Source: Spirochaetaceae bacterium
GTDB taxonomy: Bacteria > Spirochaetota > Spirochaetia > Treponematales > Breznakiellaceae
DNA: 22,296 nucleotides
NCBI GenBank assembly: GCA_031283025.1
Contig: JAITCP010000114.1
Location: 1 to 22,296, forward strand
Direction: 5' to 3'
The position numbers were made by a program, and so were the translations under genes. Shown in pieces: positions 1 through 6,151 of this stretch. The notes under the pieces are model-generated. The model searched no databases. It had not been told where the DNA came from and saw only the letters and a list, made by a program, of their open reading frames with translations. Every line of letters starts with the position of its first letter. Position 1 is the stretch's first letter.

Positions 1-179
1 AAAACGGTTAATTCTTTGTTGCTGCGGTATTCATCGGCTGCAGCTTCAGCGGCTTTTTCCAATGAAAGATAATTTCTTAATTTTTTTTCTTTTATATAAC
101 CAACAAAATCTACCACTTCACCATAGTAACGTGGGGGAAGGGTATCTATTTCCCTTAACAATGCAGATCGTTCAATCAT
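1..179 (-). CDS. Antitoxin-like protein, DUF2281 type (partial)
   Basis: The visible 59 residues begin MIERSALLREIDTLPPRYYG and continue with a VVDFVGYIKEKK segment, then an Ala/Glu-rich AAEAAADEYRSNKELT stretch. The LPP..Y..EV.DFVGYLK pattern is typical of small DUF2281/AbrB-related antitoxins that bind DNA and neutralise a toxin encoded just downstream. The start is supported by a strong GGAGG Shine-Dalgarno at about 184-189 on the minus strand. The gene runs off the left edge, so its C-terminus and any toxin partner are not visible. Family assignment is by motif memory only; it is a small antitoxin or a related DNA-binding protein. Confidence 0.6.
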   Translation of the reverse strand, partial: MIERSALLREIDTLPPRYYGEVVDFVGYIKEKKLRNYLSLEKAAEAAADEYRSNKELTV

Positions 180-276
180 GGTTTCCTCCGATATATTTAA
201 GTATAACGGCAGGGAATAATTAAAACAAGCTGTACACGCCCCAGCTTTGTAGGAGACGCAAAAGTGACAGATACCC

Positions 277-316
277 CCTGATTTGTCTAAACACTTTCGC
301 TGTTTAGACAAACAGG
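277..316. repeat. Perfect inverted repeat / hairpin
   Basis: Arms TTTGTCTAAACA (282-293) and TGTTTAGACAAA (301-312) pair perfectly around the 7-nt loop CTTTCGC. A CCTG/CAGG pair extends the stem outside a single bulged A at 281. No T-run follows, so it is not a standard intrinsic terminator. It lies between two divergent antitoxin-like genes and could be an operator or a small mobile repeat. The rest of 180-504 shows no convincing gene. Confidence 0.6.
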
Positions 317-377
317 ATGGTGAGTAACATCTGAAAGCAGGCGGCGCTAAAATGTAAAAAAAATTACGCTATGTGCA

Positions 378-406
378 TTGTTTTTTGATGTGGTATATAG
401 TATTAT
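378..406 (+). promoter_or_regulatory. Possible sigma70 promoter for the 505-744 gene
   Basis: TTGTTT (378-383) and TATTAT (401-406) are separated by 17 bp. The -35 match is weak and the -10 matches 5 of 6 bases. The resulting leader would be about 90 nt before the ATG at 505. Confidence 0.3.
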
Positions 407-504
407 CTCCCTATGAAGCGGGATATTATCTGCAAGTCATCTGCCTTCAAACACAAGGTTACTTTAATATTTTTTTGCCTTTGCTAATGGAGTAGGAGGA
501 CTCT

Positions 505-744
505 ATGTCTGAAATGACTGACGAAGAAGCCGATTATTGGGATGAGTTTTTTACCAAGAATCCGCCAAAGGCTGATCCCAACAGAAAGGGCGGCTATTTT
601 ACCCGCCAGCGGGAGTTGCTTGATGTATTGGATAGGGCTGCTGCCGATTATATCTTAAACCGTGCGCTTCAAGCGCAAAAATTGCCCTCTCAAGTCATTG
701 GCGATATGGTTCGGGAAAAAATTGCCGCATCTGCTGTTACATAA
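505..744 (+). CDS. Antitoxin-like small protein (79 aa)
   Basis: A soluble, charged 79-residue protein preceded by a strong AGGAGGA Shine-Dalgarno at 494-500, which fixes the ATG. The first half is acidic (MTDEEADYWDEFFTKNPP). The second half ends LPSQVIGDMVREKIAASA, which resembles the C-terminal ribbon-helix-helix segment of BrnA/CopG-like antitoxins that dimerise on their own operator. No toxin gene lies directly upstream or downstream: downstream there is only repeat sequence and then an opposing gene. It may be a solitary antitoxin left after loss of its partner. The function is inferred from shape and context, not from a firm family match. Confidence 0.55.
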   Translation: MSEMTDEEADYWDEFFTKNPPKADPNRKGGYFTRQRELLDVLDRAAADYILNRALQAQKLPSQVIGDMVREKIAASAVT

Positions 745-770
745 CTTCCAGAATGGAAATGCATATGGCA

Positions 771-850
771 CGCGATGGTGTCAGATACAGCTTTTTCGTA
801 GTGGTGTTGGTTGGCGGGGTACACAACCGCAAGTGGCGGTGGCGCGATAG
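771..850 (+). repeat. Direct repeat copy 1 (about 80 bp)
   Basis: This segment starts at CGCGATGGT, continues with CTTTTTCGTAGTGG at 791, and ends near a small ACCGC/GCGGT hairpin (826-840). It matches 1806-1880 in the same orientation with only scattered substitutions and a 2-3 bp gap. The remainder of 745-1025 has no supported gene; it contains a weak GAGCAAA/TTTGCTC inverted repeat around 940-975. Confidence 0.7.
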
Positions 851-1025
851 GCAAAACCGAGTATCAGGCATCGTTTTGACATATCCGGCACTTGAAGAAT
901 GAGAAATTTGAGAAACGAACAATGAGGAATAAATAGCAGGGAGCAAAGAAAAGCGATGCCTTAATTTTGCTCTCGCCAACTTTTTTGGCACCTTGCTCTT
1001 TGTTTATTTGTATTAGCGGGTATAT

Positions 1026-1511
1026 TTAAACAAAAACATCTTTTCTCATGCTGATTGTTTTATTGCGTTTGCCATTCATTTCTGAATTGGGAACAAAGCC
1101 GTTTTTTTGATAAAATTCTATAACACTTTCGTTGTGTTCAATATCCGCATCTACAGTGAGAAAGCGGCAGGCAAAAAGTTGCCGGTTGCAAATACGGGCA
1201 AGGGCTAAAGCTTTGTTGATCATATATGTACCGAGTTTTTTATATTTTCCCTGTTCCGAATAAGAAACGGCGAGTTTTGCTATTTTCATTGCGGGAATGG
1301 TCTTAAAAGGGTAATTGAGATTATGGGTTTCTTTTTCTGATACTGATAATTTAATTGCGTCTGCAATGAGTGACATATAGGCGGCAATATTCCCGGTAGT
1401 CCGCTCCCTCAACAGCCATGTCAAGGCGATATGATCATTTTGAGAACGGAGAGCGTCATCAAACAGATAATCGTTGTATTCAGTTACAAAACAAGAAAAA
1501 CTATCCAACAA
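1026..1511 (-). CDS. GNAT-family acetyltransferase, likely type II toxin; 5' end probably frameshifted
   Basis: The protein resembles GNAT toxins of the TacT/AtaT kind, which acetylate aminoacyl-tRNA. Visible features are a YNDYLFDDALRSQ segment, a central AIKLSVSEKE / PAMKIAKLAV beta strand, the acetyl-CoA loop region QGKYKKLGTYMI (the first glycine of the usual GxG is lysine) and the C-terminal IEFYQKNGFVP motif. The coordinates use a TTG codon at 1509-1511, but family-like sequence (ISHKNGNSIFYFEQL) continues upstream in frame to about 1570 without an ATG. The natural ATG at 1583-1585, which overlaps the stop of the upstream antitoxin as ATGA, is in another frame and stops after six codons. 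A single-base deletion near 1568-1570 would explain this. Pseudogene or non-ATG start are both possible. Confidence 0.65.
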   Translation of the reverse strand: MLDSFSCFVTEYNDYLFDDALRSQNDHIALTWLLRERTTGNIAAYMSLIADAIKLSVSEKETHNLNYPFKTIPAMKIAKLAVSYSEQGKYKKLGTYMINKALALARICNRQLFACRFLTVDADIEHNESVIEFYQKNGFVPNSEMNGKRNKTISMRKDVFV

Positions 1512-1581
1512 AGTATTAGATGATAACTGTTCAAAGTAAAAGATACTATTGCCGTTTTTATGGCTTATAGTAATGGCGCAC

Positions 1582-1737
1582 TCATTTTCTGAGCAGCCTA
1601 ATAAGGTCTTCTTCTTCCGCTTTATGCCGTTTCAAAGCCGCCGCAGTCGGCTTACGGCGAATTTCCTGTATAACCTGATACACTATTTTCTTGTCCTTTA
1701 TCTCCGTTGGTTGGACAGGTTTTACTCTTGCTCCCAT
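1582..1737 (-). CDS. Small basic protein, putative antitoxin partner of the GNAT protein (51 aa)
   Basis: The start at 1735-1737 is chosen because AGAGGT (about 1743-1748) gives a good Shine-Dalgarno; an upstream in-frame ATG lacks one. The 51-residue product begins MGARVKPVQPTEIKDKKIVY, is strongly basic and helical, and ends EEEDLIRLLRK. Its stop codon overlaps the ATG (1583-1585) that the downstream GNAT gene would normally use, the translational coupling typical of antitoxin-toxin pairs. I do not recognise a named family. It does not look like the usual ribbon-helix-helix partner of GNAT toxins. The role is inferred from position and size. Confidence 0.55.
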   Translation of the reverse strand: MGARVKPVQPTEIKDKKIVYQVIQEIRRKPTAAALKRHKAEEEDLIRLLRK

Positions 1738-1805
1738 TGCGTTACCTCTTTTGCTAATATAACACAAAAACAGGGAAATGGCATCACGGAGTATACGGCT
1801 GGGGG

Positions 1806-1880
1806 CGCGATGGTACCTAACCCCGCTTTTTCGTAGTGGCGTTGGTTGGCGGGGTATACTACCGCTGGCGGTGGTGCAAC
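1806..1880 (+). repeat. Direct repeat copy 2
   Basis: Matches 771-850 in the same orientation, without gaps over the first 55 bases, sharing CTTTTTCGTAGTGG and GTTGGTTGGCGGGGTA. It ends with a nearly continuous ACCGC-TG-GCGGT palindrome. The two copies bracket the GNAT/antitoxin pair. Confidence 0.7.
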
Positions 1881-2038
1881 AGAGTCACCCTTTATTTGAA
1901 TTTAGAGAGCAGAGAGAAATGAGAAAATGAAATTACCAACGGTGGTTGACGGGTATTTCTACGGTTTGGGTAATGCTCATGGGGTAAATGTAGCATGAAA
2001 ATGGGGAATGGGGTATAGGGAGTGGGGAGTGGTGTTGT

Positions 2039-2079
2039 TCGTAATCTATGCGTGGTACAATAACACGCAAAGCTTACGG
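2039..2079. repeat. Large imperfect palindrome, copy A
   Basis: Arms at 2039-2054 and 2064-2079 (TCGTAATCTATGCGTG and its near-complement) surround an A/T-rich centre. Purine-rich runs (GGGGAATGGGG type) lie to the left and the matching pyrimidine-rich runs (CCCCAATTCCC type) to the right, so the whole 1985-2113 block is roughly self-complementary. The 1738-2246 gap contains this copy, copy B and the 1806-1880 repeat; I see no gene in it. Confidence 0.6.
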
Positions 2080-2165
2080 ACATAAACCCCAATTCCCAAT
2101 CCCAAGTCCCTAACAAAAACAGGAAGCAGAGAGGAATGGGGAGTAGTGGTTAGTAAGCGAAGTTC

Positions 2166-2200
2166 GTAAGCGGTGCGTGATAGTAACACGCAATGCTTAC
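2166..2200. repeat. Large imperfect palindrome, copy B
   Basis: Arms GTAAGCGGTGCGTG (2166-2179) and CACGCAATGCTTAC (2187-2200) pair at 12 of 14 positions around ATAGTAA. It is flanked by GGGGAGTAGTGG on the left and CCCCACTCCC / CCCTACTCCC on the right. It shares the GTTCGTAA..TGCGT..TAA-CACGC core with copies A and C. Confidence 0.6.
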
Positions 2201-2246
2201 CCCACTCCCGATTCCCTACTCCCTACTCCCTTTTCTCATTTGTTAT

Positions 2247-2870
2247 TTACCAAACCTTCACTTCTCCCGCCGGTTTTGTAACTTTGACATCTTCGCCGGA
2301 AGGCTCAATGACAAAAAGCCCTTTCTTCAAGGCGTATCCTCTGGAGGATTCATCGGCTATCGTGGCTGCTATTGCCCCCATGAACTGCCTTTTGTCGCCG
2401 TGCTCGTCGGCGTATTTCCGTATCTTTTCCATGCGTGCAAGGTGTTCGTCTATGTCCGCCTGCCGCAGGGTGGTTTTTACTTCTACCGCAACCGCCTGTT
2501 CTCCGTTTTCAAGCATACCGTCTATTTGGGCATAGACGCCTTCCGCAAATTTATAAGTGGCTATGCGGTTAAAGTGATAGCCTAATTTCTTGAATTTTTG
2601 GGGCAGGCCGGGGGTTAACAGGTGTTCGACAATAGAGCCTAATGTGTTGTTAAGGCCGCCTATGTTTTTTTGGGTTTCCCTTATGGCTTTTTCGGTTTTT
2701 AGATTGGTTTCTTTAAGGACTTTTTGGGTTTCCCTTATGGCTGCCCATGCTTCGTCCTGGGATTTTAATAAATCGTCTAATGTAACCTTTTTGGGCGTTT
2801 TTTTAACCGTCTTCTTGGCAGGCTTTTGAACGCTTTTTGTTGTTTTTTTCACGGGCGCTTTTACCGGCAT
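2247..2870 (-). CDS. PD-(D/E)XK nuclease-like protein with lysine-rich N-terminus (DUF3782-like)
   Basis: 207 residues in three parts. Residues 1-30 are a Lys/Pro/Thr-rich, histone-H1-like tail. Residues 31-85 form a predicted coiled coil with two IRETQK repeats (45-50 and 63-68). Residues 86-207 form an alpha/beta domain with the spacing D117 (AQIDGML) ... E130-x-K132 (AVEVKTT) expected of a PD-(D/E)XK restriction-fold active site; E82 is a candidate fourth residue. Such proteins are common and multicopy in treponemes and in COG5493/DUF3782-type families, where the cellular role is unknown. The start has a purine-rich AGGGGGG site just upstream. The gene stands alone, bracketed by palindrome copies B and C. 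The tail suggests nucleic-acid contact; that is inference. Confidence 0.7.
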   Translation of the reverse strand: MPVKAPVKKTTKSVQKPAKKTVKKTPKKVTLDDLLKSQDEAWAAIRETQKVLKETNLKTEKAIRETQKNIGGLNNTLGSIVEHLLTPGLPQKFKKLGYHFNRIATYKFAEGVYAQIDGMLENGEQAVAVEVKTTLRQADIDEHLARMEKIRKYADEHGDKRQFMGAIAATIADESSRGYALKKGLFVIEPSGEDVKVTKPAGEVKVW

Positions 2871-2887
2871 ATTTCCCCCCTGCTAAT

Positions 2888-2996
2888 AATAGAGTTGTTC
2901 AAAAACTTCAGTTTTTGAACAACTACCTATTAAAACTGCAAAATACGCAGTATTTTGCTTAACTTGTTCAAGAACCAACCGGGTTCTTGAACAAGT
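2888..2996. repeat. Divergent copy (E1) of the two-hairpin palindromic element
   Basis: Hairpin 1: AGTTGTTCAAAAAC (2893-2906), loop TTCA, perfect complement 2911-2924. Central hairpin: GCAAAATAC (2938-2946), loop GCA, complement 2950-2958. Hairpin 2: ACTTGTTCAAGAACC (2962-2976), loop AACCG, complement 2982-2996. Loops and the connector TACC..TTAAAA are the same as in the 14454 and 16584 copies, while the stem arms differ. CTAAT occurs at 2883-2887 and 2997-3001, a possible 5-bp target duplication. The 2871-3225 gap contains this element, palindrome copy C and the enolase promoter. Confidence 0.75.
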
Positions 2997-3064
2997 CTAA
3001 TATATTAGAAATTTTAGTTTTGGTAAGGGAGCAGAGAGGGGAATGAGAGAATGGGGGGTGTTGT

Positions 3065-3118
3065 TCGTAAACTATGCGTAATAATAACACGCTCCGTACC
3101 GAAGGTACGCTCTTACAA
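3065..3118. repeat. Large imperfect palindrome, copy C
   Basis: Carries GTTCGTAAACTATGCGT and TAATAACACGC as in copies A and B. The right arm is interrupted by a perfect small hairpin CGTACC-GAA-GGTACG (3095-3109). Purine-rich sequence lies on the left (GGGGAATGAGAGAATGGGG, about 3039-3057) and pyrimidine-rich sequence on the right (3131-3158). Confidence 0.55.
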
Positions 3119-3167
3119 CATAAACCCTGGTCCCCGATCCCCAGCCACCCACTCCCCACAGACATTC

Positions 3168-3196
3168 TTGACCATGCGCTTTCTTTGTAGGACAAT
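3168..3196 (+). promoter_or_regulatory. Likely sigma70 promoter of enolase
   Basis: TTGACC (3168-3173) and GACAAT (3191-3196) have a 17-bp spacer. A perfect TATAAT also occurs at 3206-3211, but it lacks a good -35 and would start transcription within the Shine-Dalgarno region. A CAGGAG Shine-Dalgarno lies at 3214-3219. Confidence 0.5.
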
Positions 3197-3225
3197 GAGG
3201 TATTCTATAATAACAGGAGAAGACT

Positions 3226-4527
3226 ATGGGCGTTATTGAATACATTGAAGCCAGAGAAATTCTGGATTCCCGGGGAAACCCCACCATTGAGGTGGATGTA
3301 GTCCTTGATGACGAAACCCTGGGCCGGGCGGCGGTTCCTTCCGGGGCATCTACCGGAGAACATGAAGCTGTGGAGCTTCGGGATGACGACAAAAGCCGTT
3401 ATTTGGGCAAAGGGGTTCAGAAGGCGGTAACCAACGTAAATGACATTATAGCACCGGAGCTTATCGGCTTTGAGGTAACCGATCAGGTTGATATAGACCG
3501 GACGATGATCGAACTGGACGGGACGGAAAATAAGGGCAAACTGGGGGCCAATGCCATACTGGGAGTGTCCATGGCAGCCGCCAGGGCCGCCGCAGACAGC
3601 CTGGGCGTTCCCCTGTACCGCTATTTGGGCACCTTCCACGCCAATATGCTTCCCGTACCCATGGCGAATATCATTAACGGCGGCAAACACGCGGATAATA
3701 TGGTAGATTTCCAGGAATTCATGGTCATGCCCGTGGGCGCCGAGTCCATAAAGGAAGCGGTCAGGTGGACTGCGGAAGTGTTCCACAACCTGAAAAAACT
3801 CCTTAAAGATGCGGGTAAAAATACCGCCGTTGGGGACGAGGGGGGCTTTGCCCCGGACATCGGGAACGAAGAAGCCCTGGATTTTGTAATGAAAGCCATA
3901 GAAAAGGCCGGTTATAAGCCTGGGGATGATTTTGGCATTGCCCTGGACTGCGCCAGCTCCGAATTGTTCGAAGAAGGGGGAAAACAGGGTTACAAGTTCT
4001 GGAAATCCAACCCGGACAAGCTCTTTTCCGCCGACGAAATGATAGAAATTTTCACCAAATGGGTGAACAAGTACCCCATCGTGTCCATTGAAGACCCTCT
4101 GGATCAGAACGATTGGGAAGGTTATGTAAAAATGACCAAGGCGCTGGGGAGCAAAATCCAGGTTGTAGGGGACGATTTCTTTGTAACCAATACCAAACGG
4201 CTTTCCAAAGGCATCGCCATGGGGGCCTGTAACTCGATCCTGATCAAGGTAAACCAGATCGGCACGGTAACGGAAACCTATGAAGCGGTAGAAATGGCCA
4301 AACGGGCCGGTTATACGGCAATTATCTCCCACCGCTCCGGCGAAACCGAGGACAGCTTTATTGCCGACCTTGTAGTAGCCCTGGAAACCGGCCAAATCAA
4401 AACCGGCTCCATGAGCCGCACAGACCGGATATGCAAGTACAACCAGCTTATGCGCATAGAGGAAGAACTGATGGGCGTCTCCGAATATGCGGGCAAGGGC
4501 GCTTTCTACAATATTAAGAAAGGGTAA
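3226..4527 (+). CDS. eno: Enolase (phosphopyruvate hydratase)
   Basis: Cytoplasmic glycolytic enzyme converting 2-phosphoglycerate to phosphoenolpyruvate. The 433 residues match the usual family length. Catalytic residues are all visible: H155 (NGGKHADN), E164 (DFQEFMVMP), E205 (GDEGGFAP), Mg ligands D241, E289 and D316, the catalytic lysine K341 in the signature ILIKVNQIGTVTET (338-351), S368-H369-R370-S371 and K392. The N-terminal domain begins with the conserved AREILDSRGNPT. The ATG at 3226 follows a CAGGAG Shine-Dalgarno. The gene is single, with its own promoter upstream and a hairpin downstream. The call is secure. Confidence 0.98.
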   Translation: MGVIEYIEAREILDSRGNPTIEVDVVLDDETLGRAAVPSGASTGEHEAVELRDDDKSRYLGKGVQKAVTNVNDIIAPELIGFEVTDQVDIDRTMIELDGTENKGKLGANAILGVSMAAARAAADSLGVPLYRYLGTFHANMLPVPMANIINGGKHADNMVDFQEFMVMPVGAESIKEAVRWTAEVFHNLKKLLKDAGKNTAVGDEGGFAPDIGNEEALDFVMKAIEKAGYKPGDDFGIALDCASSELFEEGGKQGYKFWKSNPDKLFSADEMIEIFTKWVNKYPIVSIEDPLDQNDWEGYVKMTKALGSKIQVVGDDFFVTNTKRLSKGIAMGACNSILIKVNQIGTVTETYEAVEMAKRAGYTAIISHRSGETEDSFIADLVVALETGQIKTGSMSRTDRICKYNQLMRIEEELMGVSEYAGKGAFYNIKKG

Positions 4528-4538
4528 ACTTCAACCAC

Positions 4539-4568
4539 AGCCGCATGGGTATCCATACCCGTGCGGCT
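4539..4568 (+). terminator. Hairpin after enolase, probable terminator
   Basis: AGCCGCATGGGTA (4539-4551) pairs with TACCCGTGCGGCT (4556-4568) with one T.G wobble and a TCCA loop. It is followed by an A-run and then TTTT rather than an immediate T-run, so termination may be weak. Confidence 0.6.
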
Positions 4569-4592
4569 AAAAAAACTTTTCCTAAAGTTTTA

Positions 4593-4621
4593 TTGACTAA
4601 CAGCCGATAATAAGATATAAT
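4593..4621 (+). promoter_or_regulatory. Consensus sigma70 promoter for the leucine-rich lipoprotein
   Basis: TTGACT (4593-4598), a 17-bp spacer, and perfect TATAAT (4616-4621). A TAGGAG Shine-Dalgarno lies at about 4643-4648, ahead of the ATG at 4654. Confidence 0.8.
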
Positions 4622-4653
4622 CCTCTTTTATAAGGGGATTTATAGGAGTTATT

Positions 4654-6102
4654 ATGCAAAAAGCAGTACCTATTATAAAACGGGCAGTATACATTACTGT
4701 TGCCGTAATAGTCTTATTGGCACTGAATACCTGTAGTATGATATTCGATGATGATGATGATAATACTAATAACGAGGTAACGATTGTTGACATAAAGAAA
4801 ACAGGCCCATTAAACACTACTACTTGGCTTGAAATTCTGCTTGAGATTGACAGGCAGAATTCTTTAGTCAATCTTGATCTGAGTGAATGTACCCTGAGCC
4901 CGGGTAATCGCAGCGACGGCCTGGTTAGAAAAGAGGAAGTTTTTGAGGGTACCAACCGGTACTCAAGGTATAGAGTGTATTTTGACCCAAATCCCTACAT
5001 TACCTTAGGGAAAAATAAAATAGTGTCCCTCATCCTGCCTGACATAGCCGAAAAGATAGAAGCGGGAGAAGGGAGTTACTATAGGAAAGGTGCGCTGGGA
5101 ACTATAGAATATGGAAAGGTCGAATTTGAAATTGATGTTCCGGCCTTTAATCATTTTACCCGGCTTAAAAGTGTAAAAGGCGCACGTATTAAACAAATCG
5201 GAAGATATGCCTTTGCCGGTTTAAAGTCTCTGGAACAAGTGGAATTTCCGAATGTAACTCATGCCATTGGGGAATATGAGTTAGTCACCGGATGGACTAT
5301 TATTGTCAATGACTCCCCCTATGGCGACTCTAACCCGATAGATGGCTGGTATGAAAGAGACATTGATTACGCTGCTTTCATGGATTGTACCGCTCTTAAG
5401 GATGTGAAGATCGAAAATGCAATGATTATCAGCATAGCCGCCTTCAAGGGCTGTACAAGTTTGCGGAGTATAAATTTTCCCAGTGCATGGTTACTTCACC
5501 AGCACGCCTTTGAAGGATGTACCGGACTTACTGAAGTAACCCTCCCCTCTGCAACAAAAATCGGTAACTTCGCTTTTGCCGGCTGTACAAGGCTTACCAA
5601 AGCGGCCTTTCCAAAGTCGACAGCGGAGGCGGCCCTGGCGGATTTACCGGTCCCCTCCCTCCCCTATGGCGAATGCGGGAATATTGGTGATGGTTTAGGC
5701 AAAGATCAAGATAAATATTATAAATATAGTATAGTTATCTTTGACGGCGCCTTCTCCGGCTGTTCTTCCCTCCAAACATTGGAAATACGAAACGCATGGA
5801 ACGTGCACTTCGGCGCTTTGGCTTTTGAAAAAGTCGGAAAAACACTTGACATCCATCTGTCTGATAGCAGACATTCACTGAATAACGGCCTTAGTTTTGG
5901 TGAAGACAATTTGTACAGCGGTGTTTTTAGAAGTACCACTATAACCCTGGAGACGATTAATCTTCATGGCCTATCGCCGGAGAATTTTGATATTATAAAG
6001 AATGGGGTGCCCCCGGGTGGCCCGGGCGACGGGCTTGATAATATAATCCCAAGGCTTGACCCTGATAGTCCAAGGATAAATTTAGTCCCGATCCCGAAGT
6101 AA
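4654..6102 (+). CDS. BspA-type leucine-rich repeat lipoprotein
   Basis: 482 residues. A positively charged start and a hydrophobic helix (about 11-26) lead to a lipobox LALNTC, so C27 is the probable lipidation site. A run of five Asp follows at 32-36, then a leader domain. From about residue 183 there are LRR_5/BspA-type repeats of the form AF.GC..L..V.FP (near 186, 241, 263, 285, 307 and 366), each about 22 residues where contiguous. The tail is Pro/Gly-rich. BspA-like proteins of treponemes and Bacteroidetes are surface proteins that bind host matrix or partner cells; the ligand here is unknown. The gene is monocistronic, with a consensus promoter upstream and an intrinsic terminator downstream. 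Confidence 0.88.
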   Translation: MQKAVPIIKRAVYITVAVIVLLALNTCSMIFDDDDDNTNNEVTIVDIKKTGPLNTTTWLEILLEIDRQNSLVNLDLSECTLSPGNRSDGLVRKEEVFEGTNRYSRYRVYFDPNPYITLGKNKIVSLILPDIAEKIEAGEGSYYRKGALGTIEYGKVEFEIDVPAFNHFTRLKSVKGARIKQIGRYAFAGLKSLEQVEFPNVTHAIGEYELVTGWTIIVNDSPYGDSNPIDGWYERDIDYAAFMDCTALKDVKIENAMIISIAAFKGCTSLRSINFPSAWLLHQHAFEGCTGLTEVTLPSATKIGNFAFAGCTRLTKAAFPKSTAEAALADLPVPSLPYGECGNIGDGLGKDQDKYYKYSIVIFDGAFSGCSSLQTLEIRNAWNVHFGALAFEKVGKTLDIHLSDSRHSLNNGLSFGEDNLYSGVFRSTTITLETINLHGLSPENFDIIKNGVPPGGPGDGLDNIIPRLDPDSPRINLVPIPK

Positions 6103-6123
6103 TCCGTACTAGTGTATTTTTCA

Positions 6124-6151
6124 GGCGGGTCCAAAAGGCCCGCCTTTTTTT
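6124..6151 (+). terminator. Intrinsic terminator
   Basis: A GC-rich stem GGCGGGTCC / GGCCCGCC with an AAAA loop (6124-6144) is followed by seven T residues (6145-6151). It ends the lipoprotein gene and abuts the stop codon of the convergent gene at 6150. Confidence 0.88.

Noticed and set aside
413..487. 24-codon open frame MKRDIICKSSAF...
   Set aside because: No Shine-Dalgarno, no recognisable motif; more likely leader sequence of the 505-744 gene.
2173..2585. Plus-strand open frames opposite the nuclease-like gene
   Set aside because: They overlap palindrome copy B and the antisense of a better-supported gene; no Shine-Dalgarno.
3205..4395. A 396-codon open frame antisense to enolase
   Set aside because: It lies entirely opposite a fully recognisable enolase gene, has no Shine-Dalgarno and no family resemblance; a shadow of biased codon use.
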